From a virus: a stretch of 64,000 bases of DNA. The notes beneath the pieces are model-generated. The model had not been told where the DNA came from and made no database searches. It was given only the letters and a program-made list of their open reading frames with translations. The position numbers and the translations under genes are program-made. This document shows, one piece after another, positions 52,254 through 62,583 of the stretch. Every line of letters begins with the position of its first letter. Position 1 is the first letter of the stretch. The stretch spans positions 29,202 through 93,201 of IMG/VR virus record IMGVR_UViG_3300042891_001130; one strand, written 5' to 3'.

Positions 52254-52904
52254 ATGGGACGTCCTATTAAATCAAAATATTTCGGAGTACCTAAAGGAAC
52301 AGGTACAGGTGGTGAAGGTGTTAGTTTAGTTACACTTGGAACAAACCCTGAATCTACATTAACAGTTACCGTTGTTTTCAGTGCACCGGACTTGCCGGGC
52401 GGAACAACTGCTGCTGGTACTGCTGTAAAAACTGGAAACACAGTAACAAGCGTAACAGTAGATTCTGCAGGATCTGGATACCTAACAGTACCATCAGTTT
52501 CGTTTACTGGAACTAGTATGAGTGTTATTGGAAGTGCAACTGCTACATTAACAACTAGCGTAAGCAACGTTATTCGTGCTACTGCATTTTTAACAGGCGG
52601 TTCTGCATTAGTTGCAGACATCGACGAACAGGTAGCAAGTAAAAAATACCGTGTTCAAACAGCAAATGGTACAGATGTAGCAAGATTAGTCAGTACTAAT
52701 ACAGATCAACTAGTTGCAGGTCAGATGAATATTCTTGCAACAGATGGAAATGGAAGTACTTATTGGGTTAAAAAATTAACTGCCCGCAGAGCCGTAGTTG
52801 TTCAATCTACAGCCAGTGGAAGTTTTGTCTTTAACAGCGGTGCTTCTGTTGGATGGAATTTAGATGCAGCAAACAGTACTGATGTCTTAGTTGACAATCA
52901 TTGA
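52254..52904 (+). CDS. Possible capsid decoration or structural protein (216 aa)
   Basis: 216 residues with a strong AAGGAG site. Beta-rich, Ser/Thr/Gly/Val-rich. It contains VDSAGSGYLTVPSVSFTG (about 62-79), the GxGYxxPxVxF motif also present four times in the giant tail protein, and IDEQVASKKYRVQTANG, RLVSTNTDQLVAGQMNILAT, YWVKKLTARRAVVVQS in its C-terminal half. It is flanked by its own terminator on both sides (after gp23 and after itself), so forms a monocistronic unit probably transcribed at high level; location right after gp23 suggests a head-associated role. Family not named. Confidence 0.75.
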   Translation: MGRPIKSKYFGVPKGTGTGGEGVSLVTLGTNPESTLTVTVVFSAPDLPGGTTAAGTAVKTGNTVTSVTVDSAGSGYLTVPSVSFTGTSMSVIGSATATLTTSVSNVIRATAFLTGGSALVADIDEQVASKKYRVQTANGTDVARLVSTNTDQLVAGQMNILATDGNGSTYWVKKLTARRAVVVQSTASGSFVFNSGASVGWNLDAANSTDVLVDNH

Positions 52905-52925
52905 TGTCTAGTTAAATCTAAATTA

Positions 52926-52950
52926 ATAGGGGGCTCGCCCCCTATTTTTT
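52926..52950 (+). terminator. Rho-independent terminator
   Basis: ATAGGGGG (52926-52933), loop CTCG, CCCCCTAT (52938-52945) then a T run to about 52951. Eight-pair GC-rich stem, closing the 216-residue gene's transcript 21 bases after its stop. It precedes a TAAATA box and the next gene. Confidence 0.92.
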
Positions 52951-52969
52951 TATACAGGTAAATAGTAGT

Positions 52970-53494
52970 ATGACATCAAATTGGGCTTTACCTACAAACA
53001 TCATTCAATATTCCGAAGAAGATAGTGAAACCTCTCATGTTCAATGGACTGAAATTGACAACTTTTATAGTTTAAAAAATTTAGACGGTAAATTTGTTAA
53101 AACTCAAAGAGACTTATTACACATTGCTCGTGATCCAAAAAAAGATTTAGTTGAAAAAACATATTTTTTAAAGTTAACCGGATTTAATTTTATCAATATT
53201 CCGTCGAACATATCAGGTTTTGAAGTAAAAATTACAATGAATAGATTCGGTAGAATAACTGATGATACCATTCAATTGTGTCTCAATGACAAATTAATTG
53301 GAGATAATAAAGCAAATTTAGATTTAGCACCAATTAAAATTTATGGAAACGAAAATGACTTATGGGAAACAAACATATCAAACTCAGGTGTTATTAACAA
53401 TTCATTCGGAATTGTTTTAAGATTTATGAGTCATCCAAGATGGCCTCATAAAAATTCTGCAATGATAGACACGGTACAAATAAGAATCCATTAA
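52970..53494 (+). CDS. Hypothetical protein (174 aa), probably virion-associated
   Basis: Not recognised. 174 residues with no signal or membrane segment; strand-rich in the second half (NISGFEVKITMNRFGRITDD, LWETNISNSGVINNSFGIVL, MIDTVQIRIH), reminiscent of a jelly-roll or lectin-like beta sandwich, but no motif confirms it. It starts just after a GTAAATAG box (TAAATA 52959-52964) with no clear Shine-Dalgarno. It precedes the fibre genes with a 27-base gap that holds another late-type box, so it is likely a late gene. Confidence 0.7.
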   Translation: MTSNWALPTNIIQYSEEDSETSHVQWTEIDNFYSLKNLDGKFVKTQRDLLHIARDPKKDLVEKTYFLKLTGFNFINIPSNISGFEVKITMNRFGRITDDTIQLCLNDKLIGDNKANLDLAPIKIYGNENDLWETNISNSGVINNSFGIVLRFMSHPRWPHKNSAMIDTVQIRIH

Positions 53495-53496
53495 AA

Positions 53497-53503
53497 ATAA
53501 ATA
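53497..53503 (+). promoter_or_regulatory. Late promoter box before the 1878-aa fibre gene
   Basis: AATAAATA (core ATAAATA 53497-53503) lies 18 bases before the ATG at 53522, with TGAGGA ribosome binding site between them. Agrees with the T4 late consensus except the first base. Confidence 0.5.
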
Positions 53504-53521
53504 CATCTGAGGATCGAATAA

Positions 53522-56500
53522 ATGTCACTTACTAATGTATCAAATTATCCCGGAAATTATGTAATTAAGGCCCTAGACGGTTATGTATTAGTTTTTGTGC
53601 CGAATAGTAACATTATTTTACAATCTCCCAAAACTAGGGTGACGGGAGATCTGTTTGTTGATCAAAATGCCACAGTTGAAAGAGATTTAACTGTTAATAA
53701 TAACTCTATATTCGGTAACACTGATGCTGATACAATTAACCCTATTGCACAGTTTATTAATAACTTAATTCCTCAAGAAGAAGAAACTTACGATATTGGC
53801 TCCCAAGAAAATTATTGGAATAGGTTATATGTAGGAAGTTTTTTGACTTTAGGAACAGGTACTACTTACAGAAACACAATTACTAATACAGAAAACGTTT
53901 GGAATCCGTACTTACCTTCACCACAAGGACGACCATACGATCCAAATGATGTTTACGGTACAAAAGAACAACGAGAACAAGGTGCATTATATATTGCTGG
54001 CGGTGTTGGTATTGAAAAAGATTTAAACGTCGGCGGATACATTTATGGTAGAATCGAAACTGCAAACACAACAACTTTCGTTGATTATACTGCAACAAAT
54101 ATAGATCAAGAACTAAAATTAATTTTCATTAACGAAGATCCTTCAAATCAAAGTGCAGTTTTTATTGATGAAATAGGAACTGAAGACGGATTAAATTATA
54201 ATCCTTTCTTAGGAAGAATTACCACAGATAGAATAATCGTTGCTGAAACAGATCAAGCGACTAGTACTTTAACAGGTGCTTTGCAAGTTGTTGGCGGAGC
54301 TGGAATACAAAAAAATGTATTTGTCGGAGAAAATATTAATGTTGCTCAAGATGCTTATGTTGGCGGAAATGTAACAGCGACAAATGTATTACCTCAAGTA
54401 GATTCTACTGGTACAATTGGTCAAGAAAATAGGCAGTGGACAGACGGATTCATTGAAAATTTATACACTAAAATTATTAGATCCACGACAGGTAGTATAC
54501 AAATTATACCAAAAGATCCTTTAACTGAGATTATTGGTGATATTAGAGTTCGTGGTACTAATCCAGTTGGTACTGCACCAGTAGTTACAAATACATTGTA
54601 TGTCACTGTTGACGGAAATGATACCAATGACGGTCGTGCGCAAGATTCTAGCCGAGCATGTCGTACAATTGGAGGTGCATTAAACAGTCCGTATTATCAA
54701 CCAGGTACACAGATTTTAGTCAGCGCCGGGCGTTATCTTGAAGATAATCCATTAAGATTAAAACCTTATACAAGTATTCGTGGTTCTGACATTAGAACTA
54801 CATTTATTGAACCAATTAATAAAACACAAGATTTATTCCATGTAGATAGTGGATGTTATCTAAACTACATGACATTTTTAAATGGTCGAAGTGGATTATT
54901 AGAAGGCCCATATGCTCCTGGATTTAATAGAGGAGCCTATGCGACAGCGTTTCCTCCATTAGAAGGTGATAAACGAATTGATTTATTCCATTCTCCTTAT
55001 GTACAAAACTGTACAAATCAGAGCGGACCTTGGTTGAAAGATGGAACATTATATCAACCAAATCAAACAGTTCAAATTCCTGAAGCAGTTGGCACTGGTA
55101 CTTGGGTTAAGAACACCACAACTTTATTAGTTACAGTTACTACAGGAACTATTACTGCTGGAATGAGTATAAATTCAGGACAGCAAAATCCTGGATTCTT
55201 CAATGCTAGAACTTTAATGCTAGCAAATAAACCTTTCTTGCAAGAACAAGTTATTAATTGGATCTCTGATCAAATTACCACCAATATAGGAAATACATCA
55301 AGTATTTGGTGGAATACTGCAACGAATACATCATTTACTTATAGCCAAGAAAAGTGCAGAAGAGATGTTGGAATATTAGTTGAAAATGTTGCGTATGATG
55401 CAGCGTTCGGTGGAAACCAAAAATCAGTTGAAAGTGGCTTGGCATATTACAATGGAGTTGTAAGTTTAATCGCAGGTCAAGAAGCACAAACTACTGCTGC
55501 AATTAATTATCTTGGCACTTTAACACAACAAATAATTGTTAATTCTACTGCAACAGTTATAGGCAGTAACAATTATTCTCAAGTCATTAACTGGGTTTTA
55601 ACTGGTGGAGAAATAGCAAGTCAGTCAATAGATAATTTGTTTACTATTATAACAGATATTATTAATGACGGGCCTGATGCAAAACCAGATTTATATCAAA
55701 GTACTGGACCTGATTCTGCATTTGTTAGCGCAGAAATATTAATGCAGGCTAACAGAAAGTTCATGCAAGAAGAAACTATCAATTATATTAATAATAACTT
55801 AATTGGTGCAAGTTTCCCTTATAGTGAAATAAAATGCCGCAGAGACACTGGATTAATTATTGATTCTATAGCGTTTGATATGCTGTATCCAACTGCAAAT
55901 TGGAGTCAATCAACATTTGCTGGATTGCAATATTGGAAGCAACAAGATTTAACACCAACGATTGTAGATGAAATCAATACAACTACGCTGGCTATTTCTT
56001 ACTTGAAAGAATTAGCAGGAAAAATTATTTTAAATATTACACCTGCAGATGATCTAATTCCTAGATATCAAACACTTGTTCCTCAGGTAACAACTACATA
56101 TCAAGCAGCAACACTTAATGAAGTATCTATTATTAATAGTAGATTTGATGAAATTTTAGAAATTTTAAATGGTAAAACTACAGGTTGGACTGATATAATA
56201 GAATCAAATGGTAAACCTAGTAATTTCTTATCAGTACAAAATGCTACAAATAATTTAAGATCAAACATTGATTACATGGCCAATGAAGTTACTGCATACG
56301 TAGATTATGTAACTTCAGGAACAGGCTTTGTCTATAACACAGCAACTTGCCAGCGAGACGTTGGATATATTATTGATGCAGTTGCTTTTGATTTATTACA
56401 CGGTGGTAATAGACAAAGTATTCAAAATGGACTTTATTATTATGGATTTAGTGTAACAACATCATCTGTTGAAGCACAGCAATCACAAACTATAGAAGCA

Positions 56501-59158
56501 TTTGAATATCTATCTCTGTTAAGTAATCAAGTAATTCAAAATATTCCTGTAACACCAAAACAAAACAAAGTAAAGCAGGTGTTTACTCAAGTAACTGCTA
56601 CAGTTTCTGAATCTGCAATATTAAATTCTGCAATTAATGTAATTAACGGAATTATAACTGGAACATCGGCAGTAGCATTACCTCCTCAATCAATTGCATT
56701 TACTGCTAGTACAGTGACAAATGTATTAGAAGCATTTGACAATCTTTATGCTAATAAAGAATTTTTAGTTGAAGAAGTTATTGCTTATATTGATCAAACA
56801 TATAATCCAACTGCATTCAATTATGATGAAGCAAAATGCTACAGAGATATCGGGTTGTTAATTGATGCAGTAAGCCAAGATATATTATTAGGCGGAAATC
56901 AAAAGAGCGTTGAAGCCGGTCTTGCATATTGGAGTGCTGGTTATAATTATGTTTCGGGACAAGTTACTACAACTACATTGGCTATTAATTATGTGTCTTT
57001 CTTAAGCACTATGACCGCAGCCAACGAAGTAATTACACCTCAAACTAATACAGATGCTACTCAAGTAATTAATTTGTTCTTTGATTATGGATACGAATAC
57101 GGTCCTCAAGAAGCAATTAAACGAAATTTTAATATCATAACAACAATTATCGAAAAAGGACCACAATATGCTCCTCCTGTGTATGCCGGTGGGGGCTTAT
57201 TTGCACTTACCGGCTTAAATGGATCGGATGTTATAATCAGTCCACAGGTTACTGCGGTGTATACTGCATCTACTGGTACTTATTTGATTGGATTGAATAC
57301 ATCGACTGTAGGTTTTGGTACTAATGCTACTTTATATTTTGGTGATACTACAATATTCCCGTATACTGATGCAGAAGTTGAAAAATTAAGTTTTGAACTT
57401 ACAGGAAACACAAGCACATGGAATCAAAGAAAAGTTGATACAATTGGATCCATGGGTGGAAGTTTAGTAGACGGCGCTGTAATTAGTGATCGCAGTCCAA
57501 TTCAATCTTTTGTTTATGACGCCTTTACACAGGTAAATCAAGGTGGTAGAGGTATTCATATTACCAATGACGGATATGCTCAGTTAGTTTCTGTGTTTAC
57601 AATTTTCTGTTCCGTAGGAGTTCAAACAGACAACGGAGGCATTGCAAGTATTGTCAACAGTAACGCAAACTTCGGAGACATTTGTTTGCTATCTAAAGGA
57701 TTTGGTAAACGTAAATTTAGCGGAACTATTTACAACCCTCCAGGAAAAGCATTTGATACAAACACAGGCGCAAGGAATCCAGATTTTGATCAGTTTTTCC
57801 CTGACGGATATTGGCCAAAAGCAGCAAAAGTAGAAGTGTTTATTCCTGATTTAGCAGATAGGCCTCATATATCGTTAATTATGGAAGTAGAGCCTCCAGA
57901 AGGACATCTCAACGAACAATTGTTGCCTGGATTTTTAAATGCTGCTCCAAATAAATCTACATTAACAACAGGAACCATTGTTATTACAGATATAGATACA
58001 GAAGGAATTGCTATAGGAAATAGCCTCTATATCAGAGATCAAAACAATAATCGATTCTATGCAGATACCGGTACTGTGGTCACAGATGTAGGTTATAGAA
58101 GTGTTACATTGAACAAAGCATTAATTAGTGGCGGGGGAGACCCAAACAATCCTAATTTCTTTGATTTGTATTTCTGCGGTAACGCATACTATACAGTATT
58201 AAGCAGCGATGTAGCAGTTAATCCTAAAACAAACGGTATAAATTTACTTTCGACTGCTTCTACAGGATTGGTATACGATCAAGTTGAACCACATGCAGAT
58301 GCTATTAGATTTTTAAACAGCCTAACATTAAAGGTAATTGATAATCAACCAATAACACCATTGAACACATCTACAACATATACTCCAGATCCTATGGTTA
58401 AAGGTGGTAGTCAGGCTGCAAACTTTATTAATCTACGTTTTGGTGAAATACTATCTATTTTAACTGCTACTAACGTGACATCAGCAGAAGCAATTATACC
58501 TGAACGATTGAGAAATAAAAAAGGAACTCAACCTCTTGGTGCAGGTAATGCTGCTACCTTAATTTCAAGGAATATAGAATTTTTAGCAGATGAGGTATCG
58601 GCATATACAACTAATACATATGCAGGAACGATATTTAACGGTATTTCTCAAAGTACATATGATATGATTGTAGAAAAATGTCAACGAGACGTTAAATTAA
58701 TTCTAAGAAGACTAGTCTACGATCTAGAAACCGGAGGTAGATATAATTCTGTAATGTCGGGGTTAAGTTATTGGTCAAGAAATGGTACTCATCATTTAGT
58801 TGATTTAGGAGAAAACGTAAGAAGAACAGATTTATTCCCAGACGGTTCTACTATAAATTTCTATCAACGTAGTTACATGAGTGCTAGTGGATATGTGTTT
58901 GAATATGTTGGTGCAGGTGTAACTTATGGAGCATTACCACAAAGAGGCCGAGCAGATCCAGTTCAAGGAAAAGAAACAGTTCAACTAAGTGGCGGTAAAG
59001 TATTCTTTACTAGCACAGATCAAAACGGAGATTTTAGAATTGGTCCGGGATTAGTAATTAGTCAAGCAACTGGTGTATTAAGTGGTAGAACATTTACTAA
59101 ATCTCTATTTGCAAATATGACACCGTTTATATTAGCAATCGAAGGCGGCGGAACATAA
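53522..59158 (+). CDS. Large fibre/adhesin protein (1878 aa)
   Basis: Starts with a fibre-shaft section of G-V-G-I beta repeats (GALYIAGGVGIEKDLNVGG, GALQVVGGAGIQKNVFVGE). From about residue 360 a pectate-lyase-like parallel beta-helix begins (YVTVDGNDTNDGRAQDSSRA, GTQILVSAGRYLED, YTSIRGSDIRTT). Between 605 and 1750 there are five copies of a KCRRDVGxIIDAVAFDxxxGGN motif (about 611, 770, 941, 1105, 1719), each followed by a helical segment. The C-terminus (FFTSTDQNGDFRIGPGLVIS) resembles endings of marine phage fibre proteins. Most likely a long tail fibre or baseplate-attached adhesin; glycan degrading activity is possible but no catalytic site is evident. Confidence 0.82.
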   Translation: MSLTNVSNYPGNYVIKALDGYVLVFVPNSNIILQSPKTRVTGDLFVDQNATVERDLTVNNNSIFGNTDADTINPIAQFINNLIPQEEETYDIGSQENYWNRLYVGSFLTLGTGTTYRNTITNTENVWNPYLPSPQGRPYDPNDVYGTKEQREQGALYIAGGVGIEKDLNVGGYIYGRIETANTTTFVDYTATNIDQELKLIFINEDPSNQSAVFIDEIGTEDGLNYNPFLGRITTDRIIVAETDQATSTLTGALQVVGGAGIQKNVFVGENINVAQDAYVGGNVTATNVLPQVDSTGTIGQENRQWTDGFIENLYTKIIRSTTGSIQIIPKDPLTEIIGDIRVRGTNPVGTAPVVTNTLYVTVDGNDTNDGRAQDSSRACRTIGGALNSPYYQPGTQILVSAGRYLEDNPLRLKPYTSIRGSDIRTTFIEPINKTQDLFHVDSGCYLNYMTFLNGRSGLLEGPYAPGFNRGAYATAFPPLEGDKRIDLFHSPYVQNCTNQSGPWLKDGTLYQPNQTVQIPEAVGTGTWVKNTTTLLVTVTTGTITAGMSINSGQQNPGFFNARTLMLANKPFLQEQVINWISDQITTNIGNTSSIWWNTATNTSFTYSQEKCRRDVGILVENVAYDAAFGGNQKSVESGLAYYNGVVSLIAGQEAQTTAAINYLGTLTQQIIVNSTATVIGSNNYSQVINWVLTGGEIASQSIDNLFTIITDIINDGPDAKPDLYQSTGPDSAFVSAEILMQANRKFMQEETINYINNNLIGASFPYSEIKCRRDTGLIIDSIAFDMLYPTANWSQSTFAGLQYWKQQDLTPTIVDEINTTTLAISYLKELAGKIILNITPADDLIPRYQTLVPQVTTTYQAATLNEVSIINSRFDEILEILNGKTTGWTDIIESNGKPSNFLSVQNATNNLRSNIDYMANEVTAYVDYVTSGTGFVYNTATCQRDVGYIIDAVAFDLLHGGNRQSIQNGLYYYGFSVTTSSVEAQQSQTIEAFEYLSLLSNQVIQNIPVTPKQNKVKQVFTQVTATVSESAILNSAINVINGIITGTSAVALPPQSIAFTASTVTNVLEAFDNLYANKEFLVEEVIAYIDQTYNPTAFNYDEAKCYRDIGLLIDAVSQDILLGGNQKSVEAGLAYWSAGYNYVSGQVTTTTLAINYVSFLSTMTAANEVITPQTNTDATQVINLFFDYGYEYGPQEAIKRNFNIITTIIEKGPQYAPPVYAGGGLFALTGLNGSDVIISPQVTAVYTASTGTYLIGLNTSTVGFGTNATLYFGDTTIFPYTDAEVEKLSFELTGNTSTWNQRKVDTIGSMGGSLVDGAVISDRSPIQSFVYDAFTQVNQGGRGIHITNDGYAQLVSVFTIFCSVGVQTDNGGIASIVNSNANFGDICLLSKGFGKRKFSGTIYNPPGKAFDTNTGARNPDFDQFFPDGYWPKAAKVEVFIPDLADRPHISLIMEVEPPEGHLNEQLLPGFLNAAPNKSTLTTGTIVITDIDTEGIAIGNSLYIRDQNNNRFYADTGTVVTDVGYRSVTLNKALISGGGDPNNPNFFDLYFCGNAYYTVLSSDVAVNPKTNGINLLSTASTGLVYDQVEPHADAIRFLNSLTLKVIDNQPITPLNTSTTYTPDPMVKGGSQAANFINLRFGEILSILTATNVTSAEAIIPERLRNKKGTQPLGAGNAATLISRNIEFLADEVSAYTTNTYAGTIFNGISQSTYDMIVEKCQRDVKLILRRLVYDLETGGRYNSVMSGLSYWSRNGTHHLVDLGENVRRTDLFPDGSTINFYQRSYMSASGYVFEYVGAGVTYGALPQRGRADPVQGKETVQLSGGKVFFTSTDQNGDFRIGPGLVISQATGVLSGRTFTKSLFANMTPFILAIEGGGT

Positions 59159-59168
59159 AGGAAAAATT

Positions 59169-59552
59169 ATGGCATTAATTCCATTAAACACATTTAAAAC
59201 AAAAACAGCAATATTAACTGATATTACTACAGCAACAGTTTACACAGCACCTGTTGGTGTAACTTCTATCGTATTAATGGCACAAATTTCTAATATTTCT
59301 ACTACAACGCAATATGTTAATGTCAGTCATTATAGAAATTTACCAATTTTAGCCGATGCTCAAGGATTTGGATCACAACTTGCTAATACTGTATCACCAT
59401 TAGTAAAAGATTTTGCAATTCCAGAAAACGATGCTGCTAGTGTATTAACAGGAAAATTAATTATTGAAAGTTTAGACAGTATTAGGGCTTCTGCATTAAC
59501 ATCTGGAACTTGTCAGTTAATTTTAAGTATACTTGAAACTGCTAATGAATAA
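59169..59552 (+). CDS. Small fibre-associated protein (127 aa)
   Basis: 127 residues, preceded by AAAGGA. Beta-rich with features of phage structural accessory proteins: NTFKTKTAILTDITTATVYT, APVGVTSIVLMAQISNIS, and VLTGKLIIESLDSIRASALT. Similar short proteins sit among fibre genes of marine T4-like phages (from memory). The 10-base gap to the gene upstream and 16-base gap to that downstream put it in the fibre operon. Probably a chaperone, cap or oligomeric structural subunit; not determinable from sequence. Confidence 0.72.
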   Translation: MALIPLNTFKTKTAILTDITTATVYTAPVGVTSIVLMAQISNISTTTQYVNVSHYRNLPILADAQGFGSQLANTVSPLVKDFAIPENDAASVLTGKLIIESLDSIRASALTSGTCQLILSILETANE

Positions 59553-59568
59553 TATTTAGAGACTTATT

Positions 59569-61542
59569 ATGCCAAGATTATTAAGTGGATCAACATTAAG
59601 ACGTGGTGGAAGCGGAGAATTTATCGATCTAAAAGGAGCGATGCCTCAACTCCCACCAACAGAAACTATTGACACAGGATTTACTATTGTTACTGATAGT
59701 TTATTAAGAACTACTTATAGATCAAGTCTTGGGTTTATTGAATTTAATACTGCTAGCATGAGAAGTGCATTGCCTGAGGGTGTAATTAGAGTATTGCAAA
59801 CAGGGTCAACGTACTATTCAACTTCTACTCAAAGTGCAACACTGGTCGTCGAAGGAAGCCTTGGTGTTGGCTTAAACATGCATGTTGGAAAAGATTTAGT
59901 AGTTAATAAATTACAAATTGGTGCAGGATGGAATATTGAAAATGAATTTCAAGGTTGGAACAACATTGTATTCAAAGGAACAGCAACAACACCAGGTAAT
60001 GATTTTAATAATGGACAACAGGTAATTGCTATCGGTCACGGCACTGTAGATGGACTAGAAACTGCAAACAAAGTTATAGCAATAGGTAGATATGCAGTTA
60101 GTTCAGGTACAGATATTAATAATATTATTGCCATAGGTGACAGTGCATTAAAAGAAATTGGAGTGTTGCACGAACAATTTATTGGAAATATTACTTCGGC
60201 AACAAATACTAATCCGGTGATAATTGAAGTAATTGGGCATAATGTTGTTACTGGTACACATGTTCTTATAGAAAATGTTGTGGGAATGACCGAACTCAAT
60301 AATAATGATTATTGGGTAGATGCAGTTAACAATAATGAATTAGCATTATATACAAACAACATTTTATCTACTTCGTTAAACGGAACTGGCTTTTCATCGT
60401 ATGTCAGTGGCGGTACTGTTGGAAAAATTTTACAAAGAAATAACAACATTGCAATAGGAAATAGTGCTGCTGAAAAATTAATAGATGGAACAAAAAATTT
60501 CTTCTTTGGTGATAAGATTGCTAAAAATTTAATAACAGGTTCTAACAATCTGTTTATAGGCAGTGATGTTGCACAAAATATTACCGAAGGAAGTGGTATA
60601 ATTTCTATTGCAAGCGACAACTTAGTAGACAAGCGAGATAATCAAATTGCTATTGGTAGTGTATTCTATTATGATGGAACAGGTACTACTAATATTAATG
60701 CAAATGCAGAAATTGGTATTGGAACACAGTCGACAGGAACAACTTCCGGAGGTTTAAGAGTAATAGGTGGTGCAGCGGTTCAAAGAAATCTATTTGTTGG
60801 TGAAGAATTTAATGTTTTTGGAACTAGCACATTTTATAAAAATTTAATTCCAGGAAATTCTACAGTAAATCTTGGAACAGCAAACAATCCGTTTAATAGT
60901 TTATACTTAATTGGATCAACTCTTTATCTAGGAACAGTAACACTAAAGTCGTATAACTCTACTGATTTTACTATAGAAAGTCCGTCAGGTTATGTTACAC
61001 AAACAGTTGGAAATTTATTTTTAAATTCTGGCGTTATTTCGACTACATCAAATAACGGAAGTTTAGTAGTTACTGGAGGCGTTGGGATTAGTGGAGGACT
61101 TAATGTCGGTGGTACATCTGATGTCGATATAAGTCCATCTGGTGCAACTGTTACTATTAAGCCTTCTGCAGGCGGAACAGTTGATATCAGACCAAATGCA
61201 ACTGGAAACATCGATAATATTGTTATTGGAGCAAATGATCCCGATTCTGCATATTTTACAAGTTTAGAAAGCGGTACTGTTAATGTAACTTCTTCAGCAA
61301 CTTCAACTTCTACAACAACAGGAGCGTTAACAGTTGCAGGCGGAGTAGGAATAAGAGGCGATGTGTATTCAAGAACCGGGCATCCCGACGAAAACTTACT
61401 ACTTTACACTCCGAAGTCTGAAGTTTCAACAACTGCTCCATTAAATCCAAGAATTGGAGATTTCTGGATAGATCCAACAGGACCGTATGTTTTACAGTAT
61501 GTTAAAGACGGGTCTAACAGAATTTGGGTTCAAATTACGTAA
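59569..61542 (+). CDS. Fibre/adhesin protein (657 aa)
   Basis: N-terminus PRLLSGSTLRRGGSGEFIDL then a beta-rich body. Contains the shared fibre repeat at four places (for example SLGVGLNMHVGKDLVV, GGLRVIGGAAVQRNLFVGE, GSLVVTGGVGISGGLNVGG, GALTVAGGVGIRGD). The central ~170-330 region has adhesin-head-like repeats, NIIAIGDSALKEIG, NIAIGNSAAEKLIDG, NLFIGSDVAQNITEG, typical of YadA/Hia left-handed parallel beta-rolls. The end PKSEVSTTAPLNPRIGDFWI looks like a separate small domain also used at the start of the next protein (NPQIGDTYVI). Probably a trimeric autotransporter-like fibre of the virion. Confidence 0.82.
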   Translation: MPRLLSGSTLRRGGSGEFIDLKGAMPQLPPTETIDTGFTIVTDSLLRTTYRSSLGFIEFNTASMRSALPEGVIRVLQTGSTYYSTSTQSATLVVEGSLGVGLNMHVGKDLVVNKLQIGAGWNIENEFQGWNNIVFKGTATTPGNDFNNGQQVIAIGHGTVDGLETANKVIAIGRYAVSSGTDINNIIAIGDSALKEIGVLHEQFIGNITSATNTNPVIIEVIGHNVVTGTHVLIENVVGMTELNNNDYWVDAVNNNELALYTNNILSTSLNGTGFSSYVSGGTVGKILQRNNNIAIGNSAAEKLIDGTKNFFFGDKIAKNLITGSNNLFIGSDVAQNITEGSGIISIASDNLVDKRDNQIAIGSVFYYDGTGTTNINANAEIGIGTQSTGTTSGGLRVIGGAAVQRNLFVGEEFNVFGTSTFYKNLIPGNSTVNLGTANNPFNSLYLIGSTLYLGTVTLKSYNSTDFTIESPSGYVTQTVGNLFLNSGVISTTSNNGSLVVTGGVGISGGLNVGGTSDVDISPSGATVTIKPSAGGTVDIRPNATGNIDNIVIGANDPDSAYFTSLESGTVNVTSSATSTSTTTGALTVAGGVGIRGDVYSRTGHPDENLLLYTPKSEVSTTAPLNPRIGDFWIDPTGPYVLQYVKDGSNRIWVQIT

Positions 61543-61551
61543 GGAATAAAA

Positions 61552-62568
61552 ATGCCATTAGGTTTCCCATCAAATCCTCAAATCGGAGATACCTATGTAA
61601 TAGGTAGTACAACATATATCTGGAACGGTACGGCTTGGTTAATTTTAAGATCAAATGTTAGTGCATCTACGGTTAATTCTACCGGAACTATTATTACAAC
61701 ATCAAATTCTCAATCTGTTAATACAACTAGTGGTGCATTAATAGTATCCGGCGGAATAGGTGCCGGCGGAAATTTATACATTGGCGGAAATATTGTTTCA
61801 ACTTCGACAAATTCGACAATCATATACTCAAGTGGAAGTTTTGAAACTTTGTATGTAACAAGCGGAATTCCATCAACTAATACATCATCGGGTGCTCTAG
61901 TAGTTACTGGTGGTGCTGCAATTAGCGGAGATCTATATTTAGGTGGAATTTTGTATTCTGGCGGTCAACCAGTATTAACTAGTTCTACTTTTGCAGAAGG
62001 ATTCCAAGACGGTGATGACATAGATATCGTTACTGAATCTACAGGAACTATGACGTACCTGATTATTAATAATATTTCTACATTACAATCAGTAACTGAT
62101 CGAGGAAATTCTACTACAAATATAATTAAAGTCTTAAACACAACAAACAGTACAACTACTGATACTGGAGCGTTGATTGTATCAGGAGGTATTGGTTTAG
62201 GTGGAAGATTAAATGCCGAATCAATTCAAATTGCAGATGCAGTTCTTGATTCTACAAAAACTTTGGTAAATACAGATGATCCGACAATAATAGATAGTTA
62301 TAACACACAGCAGTATAGAGGAGCGAAATATTTAATTCAAATAGATGAGGGCACTGGATCAGGAGCAGATTTCGAATTAATTGAAATTTTATTAGTAGCA
62401 GATAACAATGGAAATGTCTTTGCAACTGAATATGGTGTAGTCACCTCGAATGGATATTTAGGAAATTTTGATACAGAATTTGTGGGTGGTGTTGTTAATT
62501 TGTATTTTACTGCAAATACAGCGACAAATAAAACAATTAAGGTATTGAGGACAGGAATAACAACCTAA
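61552..62568 (+). CDS. Fibre/adhesin protein (338 aa)
   Basis: Preceded by AAGGAATAAAA. The N-terminal ~35 residues (NPQIGDTYVIGSTTYIWNGT) are a small domain that resembles the end of the previous protein. The middle has three fibre repeats (GALIVSGGIGAGGNLYIGG, GALVVTGGAAISGDLYLGG, GALIVSGGIGLGGRLNAES). The C-terminal ~110 residues (YRGAKYLIQIDEGTGSGADF, FELIEILLVADNNGNVFATE) form a distinct domain present at fibre ends in T4-like marine phages, possibly the host-contact or trimerisation tip. The gene follows in tight array with the preceding ones. Confidence 0.82.
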   Translation: MPLGFPSNPQIGDTYVIGSTTYIWNGTAWLILRSNVSASTVNSTGTIITTSNSQSVNTTSGALIVSGGIGAGGNLYIGGNIVSTSTNSTIIYSSGSFETLYVTSGIPSTNTSSGALVVTGGAAISGDLYLGGILYSGGQPVLTSSTFAEGFQDGDDIDIVTESTGTMTYLIINNISTLQSVTDRGNSTTNIIKVLNTTNSTTTDTGALIVSGGIGLGGRLNAESIQIADAVLDSTKTLVNTDDPTIIDSYNTQQYRGAKYLIQIDEGTGSGADFELIEILLVADNNGNVFATEYGVVTSNGYLGNFDTEFVGGVVNLYFTANTATNKTIKVLRTGITT

Positions 62569-62583
62569 AGGAATAAAAACACT

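Noticed and set aside
52130-52621. 163-residue minus-strand frame opposite the gene after gp23
   Set aside because: Antisense of the 216-residue gene, spans the gp23 terminator, and has no ribosome binding site.
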